This document shows, in pieces, positions 14,712-23,671 of a stretch of 64,000 nt of DNA (position 1 is the stretch's first letter; every line of letters starts with the position of its first letter). A program made the translations under genes and the position numbers. Below the pieces are notes generated by a model that saw only the letters and a program-made list of their open reading frames with translations, did no database searches and was not told the origin of the DNA. Source of the DNA: Streptomyces sp. NRRL F-5122 (GTDB taxonomy: Bacteria; Actinomycetota; Actinomycetes; Streptomycetales; Streptomycetaceae); contig NZ_LMWH01000278.1 of NCBI RefSeq assembly GCF_001507435.1, positions 62,001 through 126,000 of the forward strand. The letters run 5' to 3'.

Positions 14712-15860
14712 ATGGCAGACACCGTCGGTTCCGCGAACGGCAGAGCGCAGGGCGGACTGTCCCAGCTCGCCCAGAGCGAAGCGGTCGACCACCTCAAGAA
14801 GGAGCTCCAGAGCTATCTGATGGCTCAGGCCGAGCGGATGCTCGCCGGCGCGGGTCGCAAGCTCGGCGAGACCACCGGAAAGCTCAACGACATCGCCGAG
14901 GGCAACAGTCCCGGCTTCGGCAAGATGGCACTGGAGGGCGGCCGCAAACTCGCGGAGGGCAAGGGCCCGTTGCGTGCCATTCTGGAGACGGGAGCCGGCC
15001 AGGCCAAGGACAAGATCGGCGAAGCCTTCAAGGGCCTCATCGGCGGCAAGGGTAAGCGCAAGGGCCGTGGGGGCAACAAACCCACCGTCATCATCGAGTC
15101 CATCGACGTCGGCGTGCCGCTACGCACCGCCTACGACCAGTGGACCCAGTACCAGGACTTCAGCACCTTCGCCAAGGGTGTCAAGAGTGCGAGCCGCGCC
15201 GACGACACCCACTCCGACTGGCAGTTGAAGGTGTGGTGGTCCAACCGCAGCTGGAAGGCCCAGACCACCGAGCAGGTGCCCGACGACCGCATTTCCTGGA
15301 CGTCCGAGGGCGCCAAGGGCACGACCAAGGGCGTTGTCTCCTTCCACTCGCTCGCCGAGAACCTCACGCGGATCGAGCTGGTCATCGAGTACTACCCCAG
15401 CGGGTTCTTCGAGAAGACCGGCAACATCTGGCGTGCTCAGGGCCGCCGGGCTCGCCTCGACCTCAAGAACTTCGTGCGATTCATCACCCTGAAGGGCGAG
15501 GCCGAGGACAGCTGGCGCGGCGAGATCCGCGACGGCGAGGTCGTCCGCACCCACGAGGATGCGATCGCCGAGGAGGAAGAAGGCGCCGAAAGCGAAGAAG
15601 AGGAACCCGAGGGCGAGGCCGAGGAAGAAGAGGGACCCGAGGGCGAGGCCGAGGAAGAGCCGGAGGGCGAGTACGAAGAAGAGGAACCCGAGGACGAGGA
15701 GGAGGAAGAACCGGAGGGCGAGTACGAAGAAGAGGAACCCGAGGACGAGGTCGAGGACGAGGACGAAGACGAGGACAACGGCGAAGAGGAAGAAGACCAG
15801 TACGAAGAAGAGGCCGACGAGCGCGACGCCAGGCGGGCCCCCGCCCAGAGTCGACACTGA
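14712..15860 (+). CDS. gvpZ: SRPBCC-domain gas-vesicle-cluster protein GvpZ with a long acidic tail
   Basis: 382 residues. A helical N-terminal ~110 residues precede an SRPBCC (START/cyclase-like) domain at ~118-265, with VIIESIDVGVPLRTAYDQWT, VPDDRISWTSEGAKGTTKG and SFHSLAENLTRIELVIEYYP. The last ~100 residues are almost only Glu, Asp, Gly, Pro and Tyr, in imperfect repeats of the type PEGEYEEEEPEDE. ATG 14712 is well placed after AAAGGAGG; the GTG at 14706 is too close. SRPBCC domains bind hydrophobic ligands. It is the last gvp gene present. Confidence 0.8.
   Translation: MADTVGSANGRAQGGLSQLAQSEAVDHLKKELQSYLMAQAERMLAGAGRKLGETTGKLNDIAEGNSPGFGKMALEGGRKLAEGKGPLRAILETGAGQAKDKIGEAFKGLIGGKGKRKGRGGNKPTVIIESIDVGVPLRTAYDQWTQYQDFSTFAKGVKSASRADDTHSDWQLKVWWSNRSWKAQTTEQVPDDRISWTSEGAKGTTKGVVSFHSLAENLTRIELVIEYYPSGFFEKTGNIWRAQGRRARLDLKNFVRFITLKGEAEDSWRGEIRDGEVVRTHEDAIAEEEEGAESEEEEPEGEAEEEEGPEGEAEEEPEGEYEEEEPEDEEEEEPEGEYEEEEPEDEVEDEDEDEDNGEEEEDQYEEEADERDARRAPAQSRH
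15598..15790 (+). repeat. imperfect Glu/Gly/Pro-coding repeats in gvpZ
   Basis: The segments encoding EEEEPEGEAEEEEGPEGEAEE and EPEGEYEEEEPEDE recur, the latter twice (around 15655-15690 and 15709-15744) with nearly identical DNA. Such in-frame repeats can vary in copy number between strains. Confidence 0.7.
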
Positions 15861-16241
15861 CGCCCCCCGATCGCCACAGGCGCCCGACTGCGGTACCAAG
15901 CGAGGCCTTCATGCGGCACGCTCGAAGAGCGTTTCCGAGCGCCACTGCAATGGGCGTGACGCAACGATCCACAGCGAACAGGCACCCTGCATCGGCACTA
16001 CGACAATGAACGCGGTGCACTTCGAGTCAGGTATCGGGCGCGAGCGGCCGCAGGGCGTCGATCCATATGACCACTCCTGATGGAGGGTCCACCTTGCCAC
16101 ACGTCGGGCAATCGGGCGGCGTAAGAAGCCCCTGAGTTCACGACGACCGGACGCACCCCGGCCGCCGTCCCGGCGGCCATCACAGCGCCCCGCGTCAATG
16201 CGGGAGCCGTGTGGCGCACACAGGACACGCAAAGCGTCCGC
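15861..16241. other. intergenic region with a hairpin; no gvpJ, gvpL, gvpS or gvpK
   Basis: No protein-like frame follows gvpZ. A perfect hairpin GGCCGCCG (16160-16167), loop TCC, CGGCGGCC (16171-16178) could end the convergent transcripts. I looked for a GvpJ-like second shell protein and found none. Confidence 0.4.
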
Positions 16242-17399
16242 TCAGGAGTGGCGGTGGTATGCCTTGTTGGCGATGCGCCAGTTTCCACCGACCTTCACGA
16301 GCAAAAAGACGTCCGTGAACATGTCCGCGCCGTGCCGGAGCGTCATGGTCGCGGTCGCCACGGTGCCATGCGCTTGGACGGAGTCGATGCGGCGGGCGCG
16401 GGCCGGTTCGTCCGGGGCCGGATGGCCGGGGAAAAGCGCACAGTAGTCGTCCAGACTCCACGAGGTGAAGGCACCGTCGCGGATTCCCTCGATGTGGGCG
16501 CTGGGCAGGAACGCTTCGCGGAACGGGCCGGGAGAGCCTGTCGCGTGTCCCCTGATGTATGCGCGCAGCGGCTCCAGCACGGCGTCCCCGACAGCCGAAA
16601 CCGTGGCGGCAAGGGCGATGTCGGCCTCCGGATCCTCGGCGTCCTCGGCAAGAGCGGCCGCTCCCTGCAGGGGAACGTTCGATGCCGCGGCCAACAAGCC
16701 CATGTCCTTGGCCAGCGCGCCGATCGTGAACTCAGCCGTGGTCACGCTCGACCGGACGCCGAGGAGCGGCCGTTTGCGGGCGACGAGCCCCCCGAGTTGG
16801 CCGAGTTCAAGGACGTCCAGCACCTGGGCGCGGGGCAGTCCAAGGGCGTCGGCTTGCTGCAGAGCATCGCGCAGCGCAAGAACGCTGCCTGCGAGCGCGC
16901 AGTTGGCGATCAGCTTCAGCGCGGCGGCCGTCGCGGCATCGTCCATGCGTCGTACGGTGCCCAGCGCTTCGAGCACCGGCCGGGCACGGTCGTACGCGCT
17001 GTGGTCGGCGGCGACGAGAAACTGCAGGGCGCCCGCGAAGACGGTGGACACGGAGCCGAGAACCGGTGCGTGGACATACGACGAGCCGAGTTGCCGGGCG
17101 AGGCTCGACGCTTCGGCCGGTGCAATGGTGCTGGTGTTGAGCACGATCGCGCCCGTTCGCAGTGAGTCGCGGACGTCGTCGAGGACCTGCCGGCAAGCCG
17201 GGCCGTCGAACAGCGCAAGAAGCACGATGTCGGCCTTCGCAACGGCCTCGTGCGGATCGGCGGCCGTCTTGACGGTGCCTGATGTGCGCCCGGATCGTGT
17301 CCAGCCGACGACGTCCCAGTTCAGGGCAGTCAGTCGTTCGGCGATCGCGCCACCCATGCGCCCCAGGCCGACGACGGCGATCGTGTGCGGTGTGGTCAT
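16242..17399 (-). CDS. NAD(P)-binding beta-hydroxyacid dehydrogenase/imine-reductase-like protein fused to an NTF2-like domain
   Basis: 385 residues. Residues 1-~285 form a 6-phosphogluconate-dehydrogenase-like reductase: AVVGLGRMGGAIAERL is the dinucleotide loop, LLALFDGPACRQVL the second strand region, APVLGSVSTVFAGAL the conserved glycine motif, and ALKLIANC carries the catalytic-type Lys. Residues ~290-385 are a separate NTF2/lumazine-binding-like domain ending WRIANKAYHRHS. ATG 17399 is the start that gives the family N-terminus. It is divergent from a LysR regulator with a shared 95-bp promoter. The fusion suggests oxidoreduction of an amine, imine or hydroxy acid bound or modified by the C-terminal domain; the substrate is unknown. 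A relic of the same C-terminus is at 392-463. Confidence 0.82.
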   Translation of the reverse strand: MTTPHTIAVVGLGRMGGAIAERLTALNWDVVGWTRSGRTSGTVKTAADPHEAVAKADIVLLALFDGPACRQVLDDVRDSLRTGAIVLNTSTIAPAEASSLARQLGSSYVHAPVLGSVSTVFAGALQFLVAADHSAYDRARPVLEALGTVRRMDDAATAAALKLIANCALAGSVLALRDALQQADALGLPRAQVLDVLELGQLGGLVARKRPLLGVRSSVTTAEFTIGALAKDMGLLAAASNVPLQGAAALAEDAEDPEADIALAATVSAVGDAVLEPLRAYIRGHATGSPGPFREAFLPSAHIEGIRDGAFTSWSLDDYCALFPGHPAPDEPARARRIDSVQAHGTVATATMTLRHGADMFTDVFLLVKVGGNWRIANKAYHRHS

Positions 17400-17470
17400 G
17401 CCCGCCAGAGTGGTGCACCTCGGTGGATGCGACAAGCGCAGATTTCGCATGCCTGCCCTGCGGAACCCGC

Positions 17471-17485
17471 ATACCTGACAGGCAT
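17471..17485. promoter_or_regulatory. candidate LysR operator
   Basis: ATACCTG-A-CAGGCAT is an inverted repeat with one mismatch, centred 17 bases before the LysR start in the divergent promoter. It has the T-N11-A form expected for LysR regulators. Confidence 0.4.
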
Positions 17486-17494
17486 ACTGGCGCC

Positions 17495-18490
17495 ATGGAA
17501 CTGACCGTGTGGCGGACCTTCGTGACCGTGTGCCGACTCGGTTCGCTGTCTGCGGCGGCCACCGAGCTCCATCACACGCAGTCGGCCGTCTCCCGGCAGA
17601 TCGCCGGGCTGGAGCGGCAACTCGGCGTACCGCTGATGGAGCGCCATGCGCGCGGTGTGCGCCCGACGCCGGCCGGCCAGGTTTTCCGGCGCCACGCCTT
17701 GGCCACGCTCAGGGAGGCGGACCGCGCCGTTCGCGCCGTACAGGACGCACGGGACGGGGCGTTCGACCGCCCCCTGGCCGTCGGCGCGACACCCTCTCTT
17801 GCCGCGGGAGTCGTACCCGAAGCCATCCGGGGCTTGCTGAGGCAGGCCGGACACGTCCGGTGGAGCCTTCTGCCCGGGCTGAGCGCGCAGCTGCACAGCC
17901 GCGTCATCGCCGGTGATCTGGACGTCGCCGTCGTCACGGACGCACCGCCAGGGCTGCCCAACGACCCGCAGGTGGAACGCCGTTTGCTCACGGTGGACGA
18001 GATGATGGTCGTCCTGCCGGTCGACCATCCGCAGGTGGGCCGCGGCCCGGTGCACATCCGGGCCCTGACCGACGAGGTCTGGGCCGAGGACAACGACGGT
18101 TCGGCGGCGTTGCTGCGCCGGCACGCGACTCGCGCCGGAGTCAGCGCCCGCATCGACCTCGCGGCGGCCGACCTGCACGGCAAACTGGCCTTGGTGGCGA
18201 CCGGTCACGCCATCGCGCTGATACCCGGAGTGCTCAGGTACGCGCTGCGGGCCGATGTGACGGCGGTGCCGCTCGTCGATCCCCCTACGCGCGGCATTCA
18301 CACCCTCACACCACGGCACGACGCCCACCCCTCCACGGAAGCCCTGCTCGATCAGCTCGCGGCGGCCTGCGCCACGGCCCGGTCCACCGATGCCGAGTAC
18401 GGGCCGGACGCGACCCGTTCCCGGCGTCCTGCGCCAACACGGCACGGCGGTATGACGGGCTCGGACGACGAGGACCGTCCGCACGACTGA
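17495..18490 (+). CDS. LysR-family transcriptional regulator
   Basis: 331 residues from ATG 17495. The winged helix is at the N-terminus (WRTFVTVCRLGSLSAAATEL, HHTQSAVSRQIAGLERQLGV), followed by the effector domain with DLDVAVVTDAPPGL. The C-terminal ~30 residues are a polar extension. It is divergent from the reductase/NTF2 fusion and probably controls it. Effector unknown. Confidence 0.9.
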   Translation: MELTVWRTFVTVCRLGSLSAAATELHHTQSAVSRQIAGLERQLGVPLMERHARGVRPTPAGQVFRRHALATLREADRAVRAVQDARDGAFDRPLAVGATPSLAAGVVPEAIRGLLRQAGHVRWSLLPGLSAQLHSRVIAGDLDVAVVTDAPPGLPNDPQVERRLLTVDEMMVVLPVDHPQVGRGPVHIRALTDEVWAEDNDGSAALLRRHATRAGVSARIDLAAADLHGKLALVATGHAIALIPGVLRYALRADVTAVPLVDPPTRGIHTLTPRHDAHPSTEALLDQLAAACATARSTDAEYGPDATRSRRPAPTRHGGMTGSDDEDRPHD

Positions 18491-18646
18491 GTCGTCGGCG
18501 AAATGCGGTCATGGCTCAACAGGTCGGCACCGACCCCTGGATGAGGCGTGTGCAAAATCCTCCAACGCGAAGCGGGCCTTCGGCTGCACGCTGGAGGCGC
18601 CTGGTGTGTGGGCCGGCGTCGACGGCACATCACCGGGGTGCGACGG

Positions 18647-18677
18647 CCGCCTCCGCACCGCTTCCGCGCGGAGGCGG
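18647..18677 (-). terminator. hairpin after the hydantoinase-like gene
   Basis: Arms CCGCCTCCGC (18647-18656) and GCGGAGGCGG (18668-18677) pair perfectly over 10 bp with an 11-nt loop, 10 bases past the gene's stop. A good candidate for the end of the left arm of the catabolic cluster. Confidence 0.55.
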
Positions 18678-18687
18678 TACCGCCCTC

Positions 18688-20154
18688 TCAGCGTGTGGTC
18701 GGCCGTGACAGGTAGCGGCCCTCCGGGTCCCCGATGACCTTGCCGTCCGTGTAGACCTGGCGGCCGCGCAGGAACGTCGACTCCACCCTTGCGCGGATCT
18801 CGAGACCCTGCAGCGGCGTGTACTCCTGCGCCGACTCCGAGTCCGCCGCGTCCACCGTCCAGGACCGCGCGGGGTCGACGAGTACGAGGTCGGCGTCGTA
18901 GCCCTCGGCGATCGCGCCCTTGGCGGCGAGCCCGAAGCGCTGTGCGGGAGTCCATGCGGTCAGTTCCGCGACCTTCTGCAACGGCAGGCCGTGCCCGGGC
19001 GCCGCACCCACGAGACCCGGAAGCAGGTATTCGGTGCCGCCGAAGCCCGACTTGGCGGCGAAGACGTCGCTCTTCGGGTCCCCGAACTTCGTCTCCTCCT
19101 TGCAGCACGCGTGGTCGCTGACCACCCAGTCGATGTGGCCCGCCACCAGGTGTTCCCACAGCGCGTCCACGTCCTCCTGCGGCCGCAGCGGCGGGTTGAC
19201 CTTGCCACCGATGCCCGACGCGGTCTCGATGTCGGCCAGCAGGTGGCCGATGGTGACCTCGCGCCGGAAGTTCACTTGGGGGAACGTCTTCGCCATCAGC
19301 ATGGCCGCCTCGATGGCCTTGCGCGAGGACAGGTGCAGCAGGTTGATGTTCGGCAGCTGCGTCTCGGCGGCCAGGTAGCTCGCGATGGTGACGGCAAGGC
19401 CTTCCGAGTGCGGCGGGCGGGACGCGCTGTACGCGGCGAGGCCGTCGAGCTTGCCCTCCTCCTCCACCAGCTTGGTGTACGCCGTCATGATCTCCGCCGT
19501 CTCACAGTGCAGCGACAGGGAGATGGCGTCCGCGAACTGCGGGTACGCCTCGCGCGCCGCCTGCACCCCTCGCATGACGAACTCGAAGTGCGCCAGGTCG
19601 TAGCGCTCGTCCGGCGGGATCATCAGGAACGCGTTCTGGTCCGCCGACCGGCCGTGCAGGCCATGGCTGCCGTAGAACATGAACACCTTGAAGGAGGTGA
19701 CGCCGAAGCGGGCGATCAGCTCGGGGATCTCCGCGATGTGCGACTTCTGCATCGGCGCGAGGTGGAAGCCGTAGTCGACGTACGACCGGCCTCCCGCGTT
19801 CTCGAGGACCAGTGGGAAGACCTCGTTGTAGCTGCCGCCCCGGTTCATGTAGTACTGGCCGGTCCGCATGTACGTAAGGGCCGTGGTCACGCCGCCCTGG
19901 GCGCAGGCCCGGCTCTCCGTCGCGGTGTCGTCGGACAGCGGGTTGTAGATGCCCCAGTGCTGGTGGGCGTCGACGACGCCGGGGAAGGCCAGCAGTCCCT
20001 TGCCGTCGACGACGTCGCGGGCGTCCGATGCGGGGATGCCGGGGGCGATGCGGTGGAAGACGCCGTCCTTGACGCCGATGTCGGTGGTGGGGATGTCCGC
20101 GGCGTTGTGCTTCACCAGGCGCACGTTCTTGATCAGCAGGTCCAGTTCGGTCAT
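18688..20154 (-). CDS. dihydropyrimidinase/hydantoinase-type metal-dependent amidohydrolase
   Basis: 488 residues, the usual length for D-hydantoinase, dihydropyrimidinase and allantoinase. The binuclear-metal ligands are all visible: D62-x-H64-x-H66 in GVVDAHQHWG, the carboxylatable Lys K156 in SFKVFMFYG, His in SLHCETAEI, His in LLHLSS and Asp in VVSDHACC. It opens cyclic amides (hydantoins, dihydropyrimidines, imides); the exact ring is not predictable. It overlaps the flavoprotein stop by 4 nt and is the last gene of the left arm. With the racemase two genes upstream it recalls hydantoin-processing operons, but no carbamoylase is present. Confidence 0.88.
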   Translation of the reverse strand: MTELDLLIKNVRLVKHNAADIPTTDIGVKDGVFHRIAPGIPASDARDVVDGKGLLAFPGVVDAHQHWGIYNPLSDDTATESRACAQGGVTTALTYMRTGQYYMNRGGSYNEVFPLVLENAGGRSYVDYGFHLAPMQKSHIAEIPELIARFGVTSFKVFMFYGSHGLHGRSADQNAFLMIPPDERYDLAHFEFVMRGVQAAREAYPQFADAISLSLHCETAEIMTAYTKLVEEEGKLDGLAAYSASRPPHSEGLAVTIASYLAAETQLPNINLLHLSSRKAIEAAMLMAKTFPQVNFRREVTIGHLLADIETASGIGGKVNPPLRPQEDVDALWEHLVAGHIDWVVSDHACCKEETKFGDPKSDVFAAKSGFGGTEYLLPGLVGAAPGHGLPLQKVAELTAWTPAQRFGLAAKGAIAEGYDADLVLVDPARSWTVDAADSESAQEYTPLQGLEIRARVESTFLRGRQVYTDGKVIGDPEGRYLSRPTTR

Positions 20155-21581
20155 GTGTGCTTGAGCCTCTCTCCGTGTGCGTGGGTGCGGGACAGCGTGT
20201 TCGCCGCCTGCCAGGCGAGACCGAGTGCCGGCAGCAGGCCGTTGCCGGCCAGATAGCCGTCGGCGCCGCGTCCCGAGATGCCGTGTGCCGCGCCGCCGGA
20301 CGCGAACAGTCCGGGAATCGGCGTTCCGTCCTCGGTGAGGACGCGGGCGTGTTCGTCCACCGCCAGGCCGCCCTGGGTGTGGAACAGGGCGGGGATCACT
20401 TCGACGGCCGCGTAGGGAGGACGCAGCGGCTCCTCGAAGTACGTCCGGCCGTAGGGATCGGGCTCCGCCGCCCCGCGGGCTCCGGCGGCCTGGCCTGCGA
20501 TCGAGTCGCTCAGGGCGGTGGCGTCGCAGCCGGTACGCTCCGCGAGTCCGTCCGGGTCGTCGGCCCATGTGAGTGCTCCGGCGTCGACCGTCTGGCGGAA
20601 GTCTGTGAACGGCAGACACAAGTCGTGGATGCGCTTGTCGAGGACGATCCATCCGCGGGCTCCGGGACGGGCCGCGAGGGCGGCCGCGTACTCGGAATAG
20701 CCGGTGGTCTCGTCCCCGAACCGTCGGCCGTCCCTGTCGACCATCACCGCGCCGTGCATGATGGTGGCCCAGCCGACGAGGGTGCGCGACCGGCGCGCGA
20801 GCGCTGCGTGGCCCTGATAGGCGTCCAGGTAGGCGGCGTGTGCGCCGTGTTTCAGGCCGATACGAAGGCCGTCGCCCCTGGAGAACTGGCCACCATGGTA
20901 CTCGGCCTTGGCGATCTCGGGCAGGTGACGGCCCACGAGCTCGCGGTCGGCGCCGTACCCGTTGGTGGCGAGCAGGACGGCTCGTGCGGGGACGGTCTCC
21001 TCGCGCCCGCCCGGGTACGCGAGGACCGCGCCGGTGATCTCGCCGCCCGGGCCGCGCTCGACATCGGCCAGGCGGGCAGGGACGAGGAGGTCGATGCGGG
21101 GCGAGGACCGTGCCCGGTCGTAGAGGTGCCGTAGCAGCGTGGAGCCGTGCCGTCCTTCCACGGTGTGCAGGCGGTCCGCGGAGTGGCCCGGATAACTGAA
21201 GTCGGTGACGAGGGTCAGCGGCAGTCCCGCTTCGTCGGCCAGCCACTCCACCAGCGGGGCGCTGATCCCCGCGAGGGCTGCGGAGAGTGCGGGGTCCGCG
21301 GTGCCGTGGGTCTTGGCGGTGATGTCGGCGAGGAAACGCGCGGGGCTGTCCTCGATCCCCGCCGCGCGTTGCCAGCGCGAGCCCGCGCCGGGGATCATCG
21401 CGGTGGACATGGAGGTGTTGTTGCCGCGCAGAAACTGTTCGTCCGCGTCGACGACGAGGACGTTCAGTCCGGCCTGTGCCGCTCTGAGCGCACCCGCGAG
21501 TCCCCCGCCGGCACCCGCCACGACGAGGTCGACCGCGCCGTCCTGCCCCTGTCCGTCGTCCTCCGGCACGCCCCCGCTCAT
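20151..21581 (-). CDS. FAD-dependent oxidoreductase (fumarate-reductase/KstD-like flavoprotein)
   Basis: 476 residues. DLVVAGAGGGLAGALRAAQAG is the FAD-binding dinucleotide motif, NNTSMSTAMIPGAGS the second contact, and FHTQGGLAVDEHARVL with GRGADGYLAGNGLLPALGLAW the C-terminal FAD-binding part of the FAD_binding_2 family. Such enzymes reduce or dehydrogenate an activated C-C bond. It is coupled by 4-nt overlaps to the racemase before it and the hydantoinase after it. Substrate unknown. Confidence 0.85.
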   Translation of the reverse strand: MSGGVPEDDGQGQDGAVDLVVAGAGGGLAGALRAAQAGLNVLVVDADEQFLRGNNTSMSTAMIPGAGSRWQRAAGIEDSPARFLADITAKTHGTADPALSAALAGISAPLVEWLADEAGLPLTLVTDFSYPGHSADRLHTVEGRHGSTLLRHLYDRARSSPRIDLLVPARLADVERGPGGEITGAVLAYPGGREETVPARAVLLATNGYGADRELVGRHLPEIAKAEYHGGQFSRGDGLRIGLKHGAHAAYLDAYQGHAALARRSRTLVGWATIMHGAVMVDRDGRRFGDETTGYSEYAAALAARPGARGWIVLDKRIHDLCLPFTDFRQTVDAGALTWADDPDGLAERTGCDATALSDSIAGQAAGARGAAEPDPYGRTYFEEPLRPPYAAVEVIPALFHTQGGLAVDEHARVLTEDGTPIPGLFASGGAAHGISGRGADGYLAGNGLLPALGLAWQAANTLSRTHAHGERLKHT

Positions 21582-22213
21582 GCCCGTACCCCTGCCGCCA
21601 GCAGCCGCAGGGCGCGTTCCGCGGGGTCGACCAGTTGCACCGGGTGGGGGGTGTCCGTGTCGACGGCGGAGCAGCCGTTGATCACGGCGGTCACGCCGCG
21701 GACGGCGAATTCGTCGAGCGCCCGGCGTACGGCCTCGTTCCATCGCAGGGTGTCGGGGATGGTGTCGAAGTCGAGGTCGAGCACGGTGACCCCGGCGAAC
21801 CACGGACCGAGGCCGTACTCCTCGATGCGTTCGGCGAGGGCGTCGCCGATGGCCCGGTTTCGGGTGACGGCGCCGAAGACCGTGCCGGTGGCGGCCAGAT
21901 GGCCGGCGGTGAGGCGCAGCATGCCGACGGTCGGTACGGCCGAGCCGTCCGGGGTCACCGGGACGGCCGGGTCCAGGACGCAGTCCGGCATGCGGACGGT
22001 GTAGTCCTCGGCGGACGCCTTCGTGAGTGCCTTGGCGACGGCGGAGGTCGAGGTCTTGATGTCGTCCCGCGTCGCGAACTGCCGGGGCACTTCGGGGCCG
22101 CCGTCCTCCAGGACCACGTCCACACCGGGTGGCGACAGGCGCCGGTAGCGGTCGCGTCGCCGTGTCAGCTCGGCCGCGTCGACGCGGACCGGGGTGACGG
22201 AGTGGATTTTCAT
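21578..22213 (-). CDS. Asp/Glu/hydantoin racemase family protein
   Basis: 211 residues. The two catalytic-type cysteines of the family are present: C78 in RMPDCVLDPA and C181 in VINGCSAVD. The superfamily also holds maleate isomerases and arylmalonate decarboxylases, so racemase is the family name rather than a proven reaction. The ATG at 22213 overlaps the PrpD-like stop by 4 nt. In this operon it could equilibrate the enantiomers of the ring compound or isomerise a ring-opened acid. Confidence 0.82.
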   Translation of the reverse strand: MKIHSVTPVRVDAAELTRRRDRYRRLSPPGVDVVLEDGGPEVPRQFATRDDIKTSTSAVAKALTKASAEDYTVRMPDCVLDPAVPVTPDGSAVPTVGMLRLTAGHLAATGTVFGAVTRNRAIGDALAERIEEYGLGPWFAGVTVLDLDFDTIPDTLRWNEAVRRALDEFAVRGVTAVINGCSAVDTDTPHPVQLVDPAERALRLLAAGVRA

Positions 22214-23652
22214 GCAGTGCCTCCGGTACTCGCCGTCGAGGGGGTCGTGAGGTGGGTGAGGTCCCGCAGCAGCGATCCCACGTCGTCGGCCTTGGGCAGG
22301 TGGTTCGCGGCCCGCCGCAGGTACTCCACCAGGGCTTCGTCGCCGAGCAGGCCGGTGAGCACGCCGGGCAGGGTCCGGGCCGTGAAGGGGTGGTGGCTGC
22401 TGTCGCCCACCGGGTGGGGCGCGAACAGCACGACGTGCTCGCCGCTCTTGAGGACCGCGGTGAGCCGGGTGGGGCGCTCGTGCGGGAGCCGGGCGGTCAG
22501 GGCGAGGTCCTCGCGTACGGTGACCTTCCCGGCGAGGGCGAAGAGTTCGGGTCTGTCGGCCTGGGTCGCCTCCGCGGTGGCAGGGGCGACCGCACCGTCC
22601 AGCAGGGCGGCGGCCACCGCGTAGGGGATGGAGAACATCGCGCCGAGCGGGCCGTCCCAGTGGGTGCGGTCCAACGGCGCGGCCAGCGCGTGCGTCTCCA
22701 CCCGCATCTCGGTCACGGCGTCCGCGACCTGATGGGCGGTCAGTCCTGCGAGGGGTCCATTGCGCAGCCGCAGCGCCAGGTCGGCGGCAGGGTGCGTGTA
22801 CGAGCACGAGGCGTGCCGTTTGAAGTAGTTGTGCGCTATCTGCCAGTCGTCCCCGAGGCCGTCGGTGAGAGCGGCCGGGTCGAACGAGCCGAGCAGGCTG
22901 CCGAGTGACAGGGCCGCCGTACCGCCGTTGCCGACGACGCCCGCGGCGGCGAGCCGTGCGGCGGCGAGTCCGGACATGGCGGCGGCTCCCATCCAGGCGT
23001 CGCGCACACGGTGGCCGTCGAGTGCCGAGTCGAAGTGCCCGGCCACGGCCAGGCCCGCGGCCGTGTCGACGGCGGCCGCGACGCCTGCCGCGGGCAGTCC
23101 GAGCAGTACGGCGCAACCGGCGGCGGCTCCGCTCACGCCCCAGTTGCCGTGGGGGTGGACACCCCGTGCGAGTGCGGTGGCACGGCCGAAGCGTGCGGCC
23201 ACCTCGTACCCGGCGAGCAGGGCACGTGCGGTGTCCTCGCCCGAGCTGCCGAGGGAGGCGGCGAGGGCAAGGATCGCCGGGAACGTGTGTCCCGCGGGAT
23301 GTCCCTTGGCGTACTTGCCCCCTTCGTCGAGCTCACAGCACACCAGTGCCGTCGCGTTGAGGTAGGCGGCGGCGTCGGGCTGGGTGCGGATGTCGGTGCC
23401 CAGCACGGGCGCGCCGCCCGGCGGCGTGGGCCAGAACTTCCTGATGCGCCGCTGCCCCTCGGTACGCGATCCGGCGACCGTGACGGCGAGGGTGTTGAAC
23501 AGGACCAGGGAGAAGCGCTCGCGTACGGCTTCGGGGACGTCCGGCCAGGACAGTTGCGAGGCCCAGCGGGCGAGTTCCTCGGTCTTCGTGGCGGCCGCGC
23601 GTTTGGGATCGCCGGCCTGGTGGGGTTTTTCGCGGGACGGGTCGACGGGCAC
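22210..23652 (-). CDS. MmgE/PrpD family protein (left arm)
   Basis: 480 residues from GTG 23652, which has a strong GGAGGGAGG ribosome-binding site; upstream ATGs lack one. The MmgE/PrpD fold is recognised from RFSLVLFNTLAVTVAGS, GHTFPAILALAASLGSSG, GNWGVSGAAAGCAVLLGLP and FKRHASCSYTHPAADLAL. The family contains 2-methylcitrate dehydratase and cis-aconitate decarboxylase, which act on tricarboxylic or dicarboxylic acids. First gene of the left arm, downstream of an IclR box. A second family member is on the right arm (27651-29108). Confidence 0.88.
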   Translation of the reverse strand: MPVDPSREKPHQAGDPKRAAATKTEELARWASQLSWPDVPEAVRERFSLVLFNTLAVTVAGSRTEGQRRIRKFWPTPPGGAPVLGTDIRTQPDAAAYLNATALVCCELDEGGKYAKGHPAGHTFPAILALAASLGSSGEDTARALLAGYEVAARFGRATALARGVHPHGNWGVSGAAAGCAVLLGLPAAGVAAAVDTAAGLAVAGHFDSALDGHRVRDAWMGAAAMSGLAAARLAAAGVVGNGGTAALSLGSLLGSFDPAALTDGLGDDWQIAHNYFKRHASCSYTHPAADLALRLRNGPLAGLTAHQVADAVTEMRVETHALAAPLDRTHWDGPLGAMFSIPYAVAAALLDGAVAPATAEATQADRPELFALAGKVTVREDLALTARLPHERPTRLTAVLKSGEHVVLFAPHPVGDSSHHPFTARTLPGVLTGLLGDEALVEYLRRAANHLPKADDVGSLLRDLTHLTTPSTASTGGTA

Positions 23653-23671
23653 CTGTCCACCTCCCTCCAAA

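Noticed and set aside
15598..15790. CRISPR-like repetition in the gvpZ region
   Set aside because: The repeats are in-frame, contiguous and protein-coding, without constant spacers; no CRISPR array or cas gene was seen in the window.
15484..16020. Arg/Pro-rich frames opposite and alongside the gvpZ tail
   Set aside because: They are the alternative readings of the GAG/GAA-rich repeat in gvpZ and carry no independent signal.
18991..20256. Plus-strand open frame of 421 codons opposite the hydantoinase gene
   Set aside because: Antisense shadow; all metal ligands and coupled overlaps support the minus-strand gene.
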